NCBI GenBank assembly: GCA_973895155.1
Contig: OZ316895.1
Span: 20,336,001-20,400,000 of the forward strand
Reading direction: 5' to 3'
Source: Marsupella aquatica
Taxonomy: Eukaryota > Marchantiophyta
Length of the DNA stretch: 64,000 nucleotides
Within the stretch, counting starts at the first letter, position 1; each line of letters starts with the position of its first letter. The notes beneath the pieces were generated by a model. That model had not been told where the DNA came from. It did not search any database and saw nothing but the letters and a program-made list of their open reading frames with translations. The position numbers and the translations under genes are program-made. Below, piece after piece: positions 1-9,978 of this stretch.

Positions 1-2880
1 TGCTGCAGCTAAGCATTTAAATACTGCGGCTTGTTTCTTCAGCCGCTCTGTTTGGTTGTCGGCCCGCCGCTGTAGGTTCTCCATCTTCCTCGTGATTTCC
101 TCCAACTCCTCTTGGGTTTCATCCAGGTCCTTACGTGCCCCCTCCAGCTCATTTTTGGCCTCCTCTTGCTCCCTGTGGGCTTCCTCCAATTCCTTCTTCA
201 AGGTAGCCCTCTCCTCCTGGGTTGCTCTTAGCTCCTTGTTGAGCTCTGCAATGATGACAGACTCCATCTGGTTCATCTTGGCGTAAGTCTGTTCGAGCAT
301 CTCGTCCTTCTCCCTTAGGTCGGCCTTGAAGCTGGCCGTCAGGGACGCAAGCTCCTGCTGCAGCGCCATAATCCCTTGATAGGATTTCCCTAACTCGACC
401 TCCTTCTGCTCAAGGGCTCCGCGGATTTTCTCGAGCTCCCCTTTCAACGCCCATTCCTTTCTTTGGGTCTCCGCCATGGCCCGGCTGTTGGCTGTTATGT
501 GGGCCTCCTCTGTATTCTTCAGCTCTTGCTTCCACTTCTCCCTCTCTTTGATCGTGTCGGCCAACTCTTCCTGCGTCTGAGTCAGTTTATCCTTGATATT
601 CTGATTATCAGCCTGCGCGGTGTCCAACTGCCCCTGCATGATGTTCAGCTCATGTCGTTTAATCCGCAGTTCATCTTGGGCTTTCTTGGCCGCCCTTAGA
701 TCTTCAATCTCGGCTTCCATCCTCCTAAGCCGCCGAATGACCTCGTCCTTCTTGCTTCTCTCTAAAGCCACCGCTTCTTCTAATTGGTGCTTCTCCAACT
801 GCTCCCTATGGAAAAAGGGTCCTACCTCCAACTCCTCTCCAAAGATGCCGAGTGCAAGTTCCCCACACATCTCACCATACTCCATGGCTCTATTCTTAGC
901 GTAGGTGGAGTAAGTAGAAGTGATCGGCATCGCCCATCGTGGCCTCTGCTCCCAAGCCGTCCTGCGGATCTCTTCAATCGTGGCTAGAGGTTTGCTTCCT
1001 TTTTCGGCCAGCCGCCTGATGTCCTCCGGCCAATCTCCTCCTGGTAAATCCTTTTCCTTAGCCAGGGCGGCCTCTTCCTCCTGCTTGATTCGCTCCTGAA
1101 ATTCCTGCACCGTCTGTTTTATGCCGTCGAAGCTCGGGGGAGCAACATCTGGTGGGGGAGACTCAGGGCTACTCTGCTGGTTGGGGTCCCCTCGCACTAC
1201 CCTTGGAAGTGTGGGGACAAACCGGCCACAGGTCCTTACTCCTGGAACGTGATGGTCCGACCCATAGCCGGAATTATCATGGCTGCAGTCCTCCACTGCC
1301 TCCTCTACCTCTTGGACGTCCGGCTTCTCCCTCTCCTCTTCGTCAGTAGGAGCTTCAGGCAATTCTGCCTCAGATTCGGAGCTTGAGGTTCCCACGTACA
1401 TTCGAACACCTGGCTTGGATTTCGGCCTGATTCTCTCCTTGTCTCCAGCAAAGGGGTTTTCTCTTGTGAGCCGGTGTAGGCCTACCTCTATAGTAGTGTC
1501 CTGCATTGTTGCCGTTGCCGTTGTTGTTGCCGATGCCGATTTCTTTTCTTTCTCTAGTAGTTTCAGCAGACTCTGCATGCCTGGTTGCTGCATCGGCAAG
1601 TCTTCCTTCCTGGGCCTAAACACCTGCTCGATCGTAGGACTAACAGGTGGTTGAGGCTTCTCAGCCAACGGCCTTGGCGTTGGAGCTTCCTCGGGTGCCC
1701 TTACCTGCAGGGGAAGTACCGGGGCAAAAGTCTGACCTCTGGCATACCGGCACAACAGCGGCATGTGATAGCCAAGCCGCGACACGCTCCCCATGCCGAT
1801 TACCTGCTCCTCCTCCTTTAAGATCTTCTTCAATTGGTTGAGGAGGTACCCGTTGTAGTCCCGGCTTGGGTCTGGCCTTTCTGCCAGATAGACCTGTGCC
1901 TTGCCGATCTCTGCCCTCGGCAAGTTACAATGCATGGTCACCCGCAAGAAGTCGATCATCTCTCCTATGTGCGGGTTGGTGCAGGTGTTCCGGAAGAAGC
2001 CATTCTTCGTTGATGGCCCGGGGAACGACCGGAACTCCTTGTCAGGCAAGGTCTTCCTGGTATCAACTTTGGTCTTATTGCCTATCGGCAGGCCAAACAC
2101 TTCGGCAATTACCTTGGGAGTAAGATAGAAATCCTTCCCATATATCCTCGTGCAATTGGTCTCGGGTTCCCATGACCCCACGAATTCTAATAGGTCTGAC
2201 TCCGGTACCTCCGGCTTCAGCCATGGTAATCTTACAAAGGCCTCCAAGCCGGATCCGGCCATGAAGCCTTGGTACTTCTTGGTCTGCATGGCTGTAAAGC
2301 ATGCATCCTCCTCCCGTGCAAAATGTAGTTGCACCTCCACCGGTAGGGTTGCCGCCCAGCCCTTCCAGGTGTCATCCCTGGTTGGAATGGCCTTGATGGG
2401 ATCGACCTCCTCCTCTTCGGCTTCTCCCTGCCTCCTGCTCTGCTGCTCGGCTGGCCTCTTTGGTGCCGCCGACCTCGTTCTTTTTGACGGGGTGGCTTCA
2501 TCGTTGACGGCCCCCTTCCTCTTCATCTCTGCTGCCGTGGAGGTTTCTCCTAGCACCGTTGCCTGGGTCCACCTTTCCGTGCTACCCTTTAATTCCCAGT
2601 GTATGTCGTTGCAGTTCTTGATGGCCTCTCGGATGCCAACGACGCTGTCTTTGCAAAACAGAAGATCGTCGAGTTGATTGGAAGTAGGCGTCCACAGGAA
2701 CTCGTCCTTGATGAGTTCGCCTCCTAAGAAAGCCGTCTTCTGCAACTCCCACAATCGAGCGAGCTCCTGCCGTTCTCGAGCTGCCCTTTCTGACTCCTCG
2801 TCCTCGTAAGTCTTGATGTACTCAGTTGCCCGTTCGAACAGGCATCCCCAGAAATGTGCCACTTGATTGACGTTGCTCAT
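1..2880 (-). CDS. Large coiled-coil retroelement protein, copy A (partial)
   Basis: Read leftward, one frame is open from the ATG at 2880 to position 1 (960 codons) and leaves the window. I translated much of it and saw no stop. Residues about 1-90 are charged and helical. About 130-200 form a basic/acidic linker with a KRKGA and KRTRS cluster. About 200-290 contain a block ending IYGKDFYLTPKVIAEVFGLP, which resembles the 'putative plant transposon protein' domain of plant retroelement polyproteins. The last third is a long Glu/Lys/Gln coiled coil. The frame stays open upstream of the chosen Met (RRWWLICEHELGRR), so the true start may lie in an earlier exon. Copy B at 28.9-32.8 kb and fragment C at 38.4-40.2 kb are relatives. 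No protease, integrase or reverse transcriptase is visible in any copy. Function unknown; probably gag-like. Confidence 0.6.
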   Translation of the reverse strand, partial: MSNVNQVAHFWGCLFERATEYIKTYEDEESERAARERQELARLWELQKTAFLGGELIKDEFLWTPTSNQLDDLLFCKDSVVGIREAIKNCNDIHWELKGSTERWTQATVLGETSTAAEMKRKGAVNDEATPSKRTRSAAPKRPAEQQSRRQGEAEEEEVDPIKAIPTRDDTWKGWAATLPVEVQLHFAREEDACFTAMQTKKYQGFMAGSGLEAFVRLPWLKPEVPESDLLEFVGSWEPETNCTRIYGKDFYLTPKVIAEVFGLPIGNKTKVDTRKTLPDKEFRSFPGPSTKNGFFRNTCTNPHIGEMIDFLRVTMHCNLPRAEIGKAQVYLAERPDPSRDYNGYLLNQLKKILKEEEQVIGMGSVSRLGYHMPLLCRYARGQTFAPVLPLQVRAPEEAPTPRPLAEKPQPPVSPTIEQVFRPRKEDLPMQQPGMQSLLKLLEKEKKSASATTTATATMQDTTIEVGLHRLTRENPFAGDKERIRPKSKPGVRMYVGTSSSESEAELPEAPTDEEEREKPDVQEVEEAVEDCSHDNSGYGSDHHVPGVRTCGRFVPTLPRVVRGDPNQQSSPESPPPDVAPPSFDGIKQTVQEFQERIKQEEEAALAKEKDLPGGDWPEDIRRLAEKGSKPLATIEEIRRTAWEQRPRWAMPITSTYSTYAKNRAMEYGEMCGELALGIFGEELEVGPFFHREQLEKHQLEEAVALERSKKDEVIRRLRRMEAEIEDLRAAKKAQDELRIKRHELNIMQGQLDTAQADNQNIKDKLTQTQEELADTIKEREKWKQELKNTEEAHITANSRAMAETQRKEWALKGELEKIRGALEQKEVELGKSYQGIMALQQELASLTASFKADLREKDEMLEQTYAKMNQMESVIIAELNKELRATQEERATLKKELEEAHREQEEAKNELEGARKDLDETQEELEEITRKMENLQRRADNQTERLKKQAAVFKCLAAA

Positions 2881-3262
2881 ACCCTCCTTAGGTCGATCGT
2901 CGGTATCTACTCTCTCCCCGAGTGCTTGCCTAAGCAGCTGACAGTAGTTGGCCTCCCGTAGTCGTCTACCTAGTTCGTGCTCGCAAATGAGCCACCATCT
3001 CCTGCAAGCGCTCCTTACCCCTCTCCTCTGCCGGTCCTTCTTCCCGTTGATCCTTCCTAGCCGCCGACGCTTAACGCACCCTAACCCTAATCGGGTTTTC
3101 ACCCTTAGCCTTACCTCCGGCCTCGGCCCGGGTTCCATGGTTGCCCCTAATTGTTCATATTTTCCTTGTTTTGTCACTATACTAAGGTGTTCCTAGGGTG
3201 CCTTCCTGCTTTACCCACTTAACCGGCCGAGTGATTCCTGTCTAGGCATCACACCTCAATGT
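2881..3262 (-). mobile_element. Upstream end of retroelement copy A
   Basis: This stretch is upstream of the copy A reading frame. It matches, in reverse complement, 28691-28990 upstream of copy B. Shared landmarks are the 'attgttcatattttcctt' block and the outer end reading TGTGATGCCTAG on the coding strand (TGCCTAGACAGGAATCAC here, AGCCAGGAATCAC in copy B). The match stops near 3255-3262, which I take as the element's outer edge. It contains CCCTAACCCTAA, a short telomere-like motif. Whether the edge is an LTR start (TG...) cannot be decided, because no second copy of it is visible downstream of copy B. Confidence 0.5.
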
Positions 3263-3790
3263 GAAGGTTGCAACACTCATCGTGAAAGGTTGACCCAAGG
3301 GTCCTCGTTCCAAATCTGACAACATAAGTATGCCAGTTTATGGTACTTGTTGTGAAGACGACAACAACAATAGTTACAAGAAAACTCCAAAGAATGGAGA
3401 CACGCCGTTAACATCAACCTTGAAAAAATTGGAACTCCTGCACCATTCATTCCGCAAAACTCAATCCGGAGAGGATTTTGCCTATCTCCGAGAGCAGTAG
3501 CACCCATCCACAATGCTCCTACACCAATAGGGAGAACTTTATGTTGCACTAGTTTCTTGTACAACCGGCGTGCACATTTGACACAATTTTGAATTAAGAC
3601 AGCCATTTGTCAATATACCTATGATCCACCGAGTGCAATCGACCTTCCGTTGTGCCTCCTAAACCCGGCAGCACTGCGACATCACAAAGGAAGATGAGTC
3701 TCCAAACAAAACAGAGGAAAATGAGTCTCACAAGAGGGTGCAATAAGTTTATCACACTTCGCATTCACCTTGAAGACATGACTCCCTCAC
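3263..3790. other. Unannotated stretch with no recognisable gene
   Basis: It holds one minus-strand open frame of 109 codons (3277-3606) that is cysteine-rich but matches no family I recognise. No splice sites or repeats support it as a gene. I see nothing else here. Confidence 0.4.
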
Positions 3791-3794
3791 ACAC

Positions 3795-4235
3795 CTAAGC
3801 CCTGAATCCATTAAAGGAATGGATACTCTGATAAATTTATCGGAGTCTCAAACAATCTTCAATCAATCACAAGAATGGAAACTCCAATAAATTTATCGGA
3901 GTCTCAAACAATCTTCAATTAATCACAGGAATGGAAACTCCGATAAATTTATCGGAGTCTCAATTAATCCTTTATCCATCAAAGGAATGAAGACTCCGAT
4001 AAATCTATTGGACCTTGAATATAGTCTATGGAATGAATGCGCACTCCTCTTATTTTACTGGATCAAAGGAATGCAACATAGGAATGTAGAATGCGATAAA
4101 TTTATCGCAATCTGCTCGGATCAGGACATTGACACCAAATGACAAGTCAACCTTACATAGATGATACTCAAAATAGAATGGTAGTTTTGATAAATTTATC
4201 GGGTTCTCTGGAGAAAGAGTCAAGTCTCTTGGGAG
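3795..4235. repeat. Tandem repeats around the palindrome CGATAAATTTATCG
   Basis: Units of roughly 65-75 bp recur. Each carries an 'aatg(g)aaactcc' segment, then (C)GATAAATTTATCG, then 'gagtctca'. The palindrome or a near copy appears around 3831, 3888, 3943, 3997, 4106 and 4190. The flanks extend the inverted symmetry (actccGATAAATTTATCggagt). The same palindrome recurs near 28.1-28.25 kb and, degenerate, near 35.4-35.5 kb. No coding potential. Confidence 0.75.
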
Positions 4236-4604
4236 GAATGTAAGACTCAATAGGAGTTCAGTATTCGCTCTGAGTGAGGTGTTGTTCGCTCCGGAAAAAA
4301 TAAACTTTTTATGGGCAGCCCGCTCCTCTTTATATATGGGATGCTCTAACCATGCATGGTTACTTTCCCCCTTAACCCGAGCCTTAACCCGGGTTAGTGC
4401 ATGATCGACCCTCGATTACGTGGTTCAGACCAAGTTACTCGCAGTTTGGACTTTTTCACAGACCAAATGTAAAACCCGATGCACGTATTGCTCCCTGCAT
4501 TCCCGCAGCGATGCAATGTAGGAAACTAGTGTTTCTTCAAGTTTTCAGCAGTTTTATCGGAGATTGCATTGCCTTAGAAAAAATGGAATTGGGCTAAACA
4601 AGAA
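4236..4604. other. Noncoding stretch
   Basis: There is an AT-rich TATA-like run (tttatatatggg, around 4330) and short CCCGGGTTA-type motifs. The only open frame is a 66-codon shadow. I see no gene or repeat that I can support. Confidence 0.4.
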
Positions 4605-5010
4605 GTGTGTCCCACTTCTCGGTCGGTCCAAAATCATGTTAAGTGTATTGCTCAGTCTACTACAGAAGTGGATTATGTTGCAGCAGCGGAAGCAGCAAAG
4701 GAAAAAAATTGGTTGGATAGACTTATCATTGAGATGAGATTGCCAGAGGGGAATGTGAAGCTCCATTGTGATAGTCCGAGTGCACTCCACCTTGCTATGA
4801 ACCAGGTGATAGACAACAGAGTGAAGCACATTGATGTAAAGTACCATTTTATCAGGCAGGCTGTGTCTGATAATATGTTTGAGCTAGTCAAGATTTACAG
4901 TAAATTCAACCCGACTTTTACGTCGCTTTTACTAAAGTGATTCCTTTGGAGAGTTTTTCTAGACACCGTGATGCGTTGTAGGTTTTGCAATTGCCTCATA
5001 AGTAGGGTTA
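4605..5010 (+). pseudogene. Copia RNase H tail of an older element
   Basis: The reading frame matches the RNase H C-terminus of the complete Copia element nearby, for example CIAQSTTEVDYVAAAEAAKE and VKHIDVKYHFIRQAVSD. It is degraded: GKLNPADAFTKVIP in the intact copy becomes SKFNPTFTSLLLK followed by a stop, and the upstream integrase and reverse transcriptase parts are missing. It runs on the plus strand, opposite to the younger element inserted 3' of it. It joins, across that insertion, the polypurine tract and 3' LTR at 11541-12009. Confidence 0.85.
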
Positions 5011-5076
5011 CTTAACATTTGTGTAGATACTGAGATATGCTCTTGCTCATTTCTTGTATAGGCTACGGCTTAGTTC

Positions 5077-5479
5077 TGTTGAGCATAGACGACGATCGCA
5101 ACGGCAAGCCCATGAACCATCCAACGCACAATAGTCGACACAAGAGATACGTGGTTCACCTCCTTGAGGCTACGTCCACGGGAACACACAAGAGAGCTTT
5201 ACTGAACTCTAAGCCCGTCGGCTATACCGAGTCTCCACAGTGTAAGCTCTCCCTATCTCTCAAGTGGCTCCATAACAATGAGCCTTGGTTCTACCTCTCC
5301 AAGTACACATGCCTCTTATGATATAGTGTGCAACTTAGTTGTACCTAACCACATAGTTGTACCTAACCACATAGTTGTACCTAATCACGTAGTTGTACCT
5401 AACCACATAGTTGTACCAACCCACATTGTTGTACCAACCACGTCATACCTAACCTAGACGTAAGAGTAAATACCCAACA
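5077..5479 (-). repeat. 3' LTR of the complete Copia element
   Basis: It begins TGTTGAGCATAG and ends CCCAACA on the plus strand, 403 bp, and I see no difference from 11133-11535. Inside it (about 5336-5440) is an 18-bp tandem array, acatagttgtacctaacc, repeated about five times with drift; such arrays in LTRs often hold promoter or enhancer sites. The target duplication AGTTC sits just outside. Confidence 0.95.
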
Positions 5480-5492
5480 ATCTTCCCCTTGA
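5480..5492 (-). other. Copia polypurine tract
   Basis: On the minus strand AAGGGGAAGAT lies directly against the TG that opens the 3' LTR. This is where plus-strand DNA synthesis primes in LTR retrotransposons. Confidence 0.85.
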
Positions 5493-5670
5493 CTCTGGTC
5501 TAGGGGAGAGTAATACTGCCAATGTATATGATCCCTCAGCGGGAAGTTCTGGACAGAAACCAAACCGGTTTCCCTCTCTAACTAGAGCAAACCAGAACTA
5601 AGCCGTAGCCTAATACATAGGAATGAGGAAGAGCATATATCAGTAATTACAATGAATGTTTAAGAAAACT

Positions 5671-8600
5671 CTACTTGTGATGCAATTGCAAAACCTGCAA
5701 TACGTCACGGTGTCTAGAGAAACTCTCCAAAGGAATCACTTTGGTAAATGCGTCAGCCGGGTTGAGTTTACCATCAATCTTGACTAGCTCAAACAATTTA
5801 TCAGACACAGCCTGCCTGATAAAATGGTACCTGACGTCAATGTGCTTCACTCTGCTGTCCATCACCTGGTTCACAGCAAGGTGGAGCGCACTTTGACTAT
5901 CACAATGGAGCTTCACATTCCCCTGTGGCAATCCCATTTCAGTGATAAGTCTATCCAACCAAATCGCTTCCTTTGCTGCTTCCGCAGCTGCAACATACTC
6001 TGCTTCTGTAGTAGACTGAGCAATACACTTCTGCAAAGTAGACCTCCAACTTATGCATCCACCGCCAAGTGTGAACACGTATCCTGTTGTTGATCTCCTT
6101 CGGTCCAAATCTTGTCCATAGTCAGAATCTACATAGCCAATCAATGATCTAGCATTCTTTGCATTCGCATCAAATAAAAGACCATGATCCACGGTACCCT
6201 TCAAGTACCTGATAATCCACTTCACTGCTTCCCAGTGTACCTTCCCTGGATTCGACATGTACCTGCTCACCTTGCCCATAGCCATGGCAAGATCAGGTCT
6301 AGTGCAAGTCATCAAATACATGAGACTCCCCACTGCCTTGTCATATGGAACCTTTGACATCAACCCCTTCTCTGTGTCATCCGTAGGACAGAACGCTGAT
6401 GATAACTTGAAGTGTGGAGCCAACGGGGTACTTACTGGCTTGCTATTCTCCATGTTGAACCTTGCAATTACCTTCCTCGCATAACTGCTCTGCGTCAACC
6501 ATAGCTTGCCAGCCTCCAAGTCCCTAGTGATCTCCATACCCAAAATCCTCTTAGCTGGCCCTAAGTCCTTCATCTTAAACTCTGCACTAAGCAGTGCCTT
6601 GAGCTTAACAATCTCAGACCTATCCTTGGCTGCAATTAGCATGTCATCCACATAAAGTACTAAAACAATGAACCCAAAGACAACATTCTTCACCGGTTTC
6701 AAATACACACAAGGGTCAAATACACTTCTGTGAAAACCTTGTGACCGAATCCAATCGTCAAACCGCTTGTTCCACTGTCTTGGTGACTGCTTCAACCCAT
6801 ACAAGGATTTCAGCAATCTGCAAACCAATTCCTCCTGTCCTCTCTTCACAAAACCTAGCGGTTGTCTCATGAAGATCACCTCTTCCAATGTGCCATAGAG
6901 AAAAGCTGTGACAACATCCATCTGATCTAGGAGCAGACCAAACATTACAACAAGTACACACAATAGTCGTATTGTAGAGTACTTAGCAACTGGTGAGAAG
7001 ACCTCATTGTAATCCACACCTTTCTCTTGTGTGAATCCCTTTGCTACCAATCTAGCCTTGTAGACCTTCGATCCACCTCCTATGGAATTATCCTTCAGCT
7101 TGTAAATCCACTTGCTGTCCACCACTTGCTGACCCTTAGGCAGCTTAACAAGCTCCCAAGTTTTGTTGTCCTTTAGTGACTGCATCTCTGTTTGCATTGC
7201 TGCAGTCCACTTTTGCTTCTCCTTTGAAGCACTTGCCTCATGAAATGAAGAAGGTTCTCCTTCTTCCAAAATTAACGCATCACCCTCATCATCAGCTGTA
7301 AAATCATCCTCTTGCAGTTGAGATGAATCAACCCACTGTCCATACCTTGATGGAGCGCGTACAGTGCGACCAGATGTTCTTCTAGCCGATGACTCCGGTT
7401 GATCTGCGTGTGCTGGTACAATTTGAAGCTCAACAGCATCCACTTGCTGCTCACCAGCATCAACAAACTCCTCTGGTTCCTCTGGCACAGGAACCAGCTC
7501 CATAATTGGAGCAACTCCTTCTCTCCGGTCATGCACCTCATAACCAATCTCCCCCTCAACGAGATCCGGGATAGGAGATTTTCTTTTGTCAGTACGGGAG
7601 ACCTGAGTATTCTCCCCCTCCTTCAATAATCTGGATTCATTGAAGGAAACATCCCTACTGACAACGAGCTTACAGGCAATAGGATCCCATAGCCTATAGG
7701 CTTTCACACCACTCTGGTACCCAAGAAAAACACATTTCCTGGAGGTAGGATCCAACTTGGTCCTATTCTGCTTTGGTGTGAGAGCATATGCATCACTTCC
7801 AAAAATTACCAAGCCATGATAGTCTGCTTGCCGCTTATAGCGCATCTCAAACGGCGTTTTGAAATTGATAGCACTAGAAGGAGAAAGATTTACCAAATAA
7901 GCTGCGGTATTGACAGCTTCTGCCCAAAATTCTTGTGGTAAACCTGATTGGCTCAACATACTCCGTGACCGCTCCAACAGTGTCCGATTGAGCCTCTCAG
8001 CGACACCATTCTGCTGCGGAGTATAAACTGTGGTGAGATGGCGAGTTATCCCCTGTTCTGAACAGTACTCTTCAAATTCCATTGAAGTGTACTCCCCGCC
8101 GTTGTCTGACCTCAAACTCTTCACCCTTGTATCCAAACACTTGATCGTGTTTCCAGTCTGATTCTCCACCTGGGCCTTCCATTTCTTAAAAATGGACAAG
8201 ACATCAGACTTATGCGTCATGAAATAAATCCACACAAATCTTGAGTAATCATCAATAAATGATACATAGTACAACTTTCCAGAGTGTGAGGGAGTCGGGG
8301 ATGGACCCCACACGTCACTATGTATGTACTCAAGAACCGCTTTGGAACGATGAGTTCCAACACCAAAAGCACGACGATGCTGCTTTCCAAGAATGCAATG
8401 CTCACAAAACTCTAATTTACAAGATTGCAAATCAGAAATGAGTCCATTCTTCCGTAAGATAGCCAAACCCTTCTCACTCATGTGGCCTAGCCGTGAATGC
8501 CACAGTTGAGTCATCTCCTCGTGAGACTTGGTTACATTGGCCTCTCCACATACAGTATTGCCCTGTAACACATACAAATTCTTTTGTCTACTCCCCTTCA

Positions 8601-8898
8601 AAATCACTGTCTCTCCCGACCTGACTTGAAGTTCACCATCAATAACGCTCCATTGATGACCATTTGAATCCAACACACCGAGTGAAATCAGATTCTTACG
8701 CATGCCAGGTACATACCTGACTCCGGACACTGTGCGCACAGCGCCATCAAACATTTGAATCTTCACAAATCCAATTCCCTCAATTTGACAGGAGTGATCA
8801 TTTCCCATCAGAACTGAACCGTTTGAAATAGAGTAAGAACTGAAAAACTCACGAATGTAACAAATATGAAAAGAGCAAGCACAATCAAGAATCCACAC
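5671..8898 (-). CDS. Copia Pol polyprotein (protease-integrase-RT-RNase H)
   Basis: A 1,075-codon frame encodes the replication enzymes of the retrotransposon. In order: an aspartic protease site near residue 4 (WILDCACSFH, where D-S/T-G/A is usual); a pre-integrase zinc motif (LWHSRLGHM); an integrase core with SDVWGP, the SDNGGEY block and QNGVAERLNRT giving the D,D,E triad; reverse transcriptase with the Copia hallmark DVVTAFLYG and catalytic YVDD; and RNase H with CTRPDLA, GYVDSDY and CDSQSALHL. It is in the same frame as gag upstream, separated by one TGA (8944-8946) and 15 further sense codons before this Met. Domain order and length are normal for Copia. Confidence 0.95.
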   Translation of the reverse strand: MWILDCACSFHICYIREFFSSYSISNGSVLMGNDHSCQIEGIGFVKIQMFDGAVRTVSGVRYVPGMRKNLISLGVLDSNGHQWSVIDGELQVRSGETVILKGSRQKNLYVLQGNTVCGEANVTKSHEEMTQLWHSRLGHMSEKGLAILRKNGLISDLQSCKLEFCEHCILGKQHRRAFGVGTHRSKAVLEYIHSDVWGPSPTPSHSGKLYYVSFIDDYSRFVWIYFMTHKSDVLSIFKKWKAQVENQTGNTIKCLDTRVKSLRSDNGGEYTSMEFEEYCSEQGITRHLTTVYTPQQNGVAERLNRTLLERSRSMLSQSGLPQEFWAEAVNTAAYLVNLSPSSAINFKTPFEMRYKRQADYHGLVIFGSDAYALTPKQNRTKLDPTSRKCVFLGYQSGVKAYRLWDPIACKLVVSRDVSFNESRLLKEGENTQVSRTDKRKSPIPDLVEGEIGYEVHDRREGVAPIMELVPVPEEPEEFVDAGEQQVDAVELQIVPAHADQPESSARRTSGRTVRAPSRYGQWVDSSQLQEDDFTADDEGDALILEEGEPSSFHEASASKEKQKWTAAMQTEMQSLKDNKTWELVKLPKGQQVVDSKWIYKLKDNSIGGGSKVYKARLVAKGFTQEKGVDYNEVFSPVAKYSTIRLLCVLVVMFGLLLDQMDVVTAFLYGTLEEVIFMRQPLGFVKRGQEELVCRLLKSLYGLKQSPRQWNKRFDDWIRSQGFHRSVFDPCVYLKPVKNVVFGFIVLVLYVDDMLIAAKDRSEIVKLKALLSAEFKMKDLGPAKRILGMEITRDLEAGKLWLTQSSYARKVIARFNMENSKPVSTPLAPHFKLSSAFCPTDDTEKGLMSKVPYDKAVGSLMYLMTCTRPDLAMAMGKVSRYMSNPGKVHWEAVKWIIRYLKGTVDHGLLFDANAKNARSLIGYVDSDYGQDLDRRRSTTGYVFTLGGGCISWRSTLQKCIAQSTTEAEYVAAAEAAKEAIWLDRLITEMGLPQGNVKLHCDSQSALHLAVNQVMDSRVKHIDVRYHFIRQAVSDKLFELVKIDGKLNPADAFTKVIPLESFSRHRDVLQVLQLHHK

Positions 8899-8943
8899 AT
8901 CATCTGCTCTCCTAGATGACGTGCACAGGGCATACCCCCGGCT

Positions 8944-9978
8944 TCATAAAACATACTCATCATTGAGTAAATCAGCTTCTCCATCAGCCCTAGCCACATT
9001 TGCCGATGAAGTTTCCGCTGCCTTTCCCTTACAGTCTCGCTTGAAGTGTCCAACTTGGTTGCACTTCCAACATGTCACCTGCCTCCTCTGAGGGGATTTA
9101 CCCTTGGACTTAGATCTGGATTTAGATCTAAACTGGGTTCTACGGTCCCCAGTTGGTCGCTGCATACTCCTCCCACGGTTAACATTGAGGGCAACACCAG
9201 ATGATGAAGGCTGTGACGTGATGTGCATCTTCTGCTGAAGATCATCACTAAGCAGAGAACTTACCACGTCATTGTATGAAATGGTATCCCTATCACGATG
9301 CAACAACACTCGTGATAGGGACTGGTAAGATGGAGGCAATGAACTAAGAAGCTGCAGAGCCTTCGTCTCATCATTCAAAGTCTCCCCAAGGTTTTCCAAG
9401 TCAACGACCATGTCGTTGAAAGCATCCACATGGTCTTGCAACTTCGTACCAGATTCCTTCATCCTGAAACTCATCAGTTTGTAGGAAGTGTAGAGCCGGT
9501 TCGACAACTCCTTGCGGTGATACTTGCTCTGCAATTCCGCAAATAAGGACATGCAATCCTTATGTGCACCCAACTGCTTGATGATGGGAGGCATGAGATA
9601 GAGTGTAACACACCACACTCCCTGCTCCTGCATGCGGTCCCATTGTTTCTCATCAACATCGTCTTCACGAGGGCTCAGCAGTTGGCCCATCCCTGACGCA
9701 TAAAGCACTCCCTTCACCTGCTTCTCCCATAGCAAGTAGTCAGAGCGCCCATCATACTTTGTCACTTCATACTTGGGTCCCCCAAGCTTGAAAGTCCCCA
9801 TCTTCTTCTTTACCGTGAGCTCCGGTAGTAGTACTGCTTCCTCCACCACACGCCGCACCGGTGATGGTATCGGTGTCACGTGCTCTTCCTCCTGCTCCTC
9901 TCTCTGCCCCTGAAACCTCCGCGGTGACCCTCGTGCTTCAAGTTCCACGTCTTCGAAAAACTCCTCCGAATCACTCAT
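8944..9978 (-). CDS. Copia Gag (nucleocapsid protein)
   Basis: A 344-codon frame on the same strand as pol. Residues about 70-250 are the UBN2/retrotran-gag type capsid region (YDGRSDYLLWEKQVKGVL, LLSSLPPSYQSL). An Arg/Ser/Lys-rich stretch follows (RSKSRSKSKGKSPQRR), then a CCHC zinc knuckle CWKCNQVGHFKRDC near residue 305, which binds the element RNA. The frame ends DEYVL then TGA. Reading through that TGA continues in the same frame into pol. Many Copia elements make one fused Gag-Pol, so the stop is either a recent mutation or a read-through site. Confidence 0.95.
   Translation of the reverse strand: MSDSEEFFEDVELEARGSPRRFQGQREEQEEEHVTPIPSPVRRVVEEAVLLPELTVKKKMGTFKLGGPKYEVTKYDGRSDYLLWEKQVKGVLYASGMGQLLSPREDDVDEKQWDRMQEQGVWCVTLYLMPPIIKQLGAHKDCMSLFAELQSKYHRKELSNRLYTSYKLMSFRMKESGTKLQDHVDAFNDMVVDLENLGETLNDETKALQLLSSLPPSYQSLSRVLLHRDRDTISYNDVVSSLLSDDLQQKMHITSQPSSSGVALNVNRGRSMQRPTGDRRTQFRSKSRSKSKGKSPQRRQVTCWKCNQVGHFKRDCKGKAAETSSANVARADGEADLLNDEYVL

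Noticed and set aside
3277-3606. 109-codon minus-strand frame, cysteine-rich
   Set aside because: No family similarity, splice sites or codon pattern to support it.
5077-5321. 94-codon frame in the LTR, repeated as an 81-codon frame at 11132
   Set aside because: The same LTR sequence read twice; no protein similarity.
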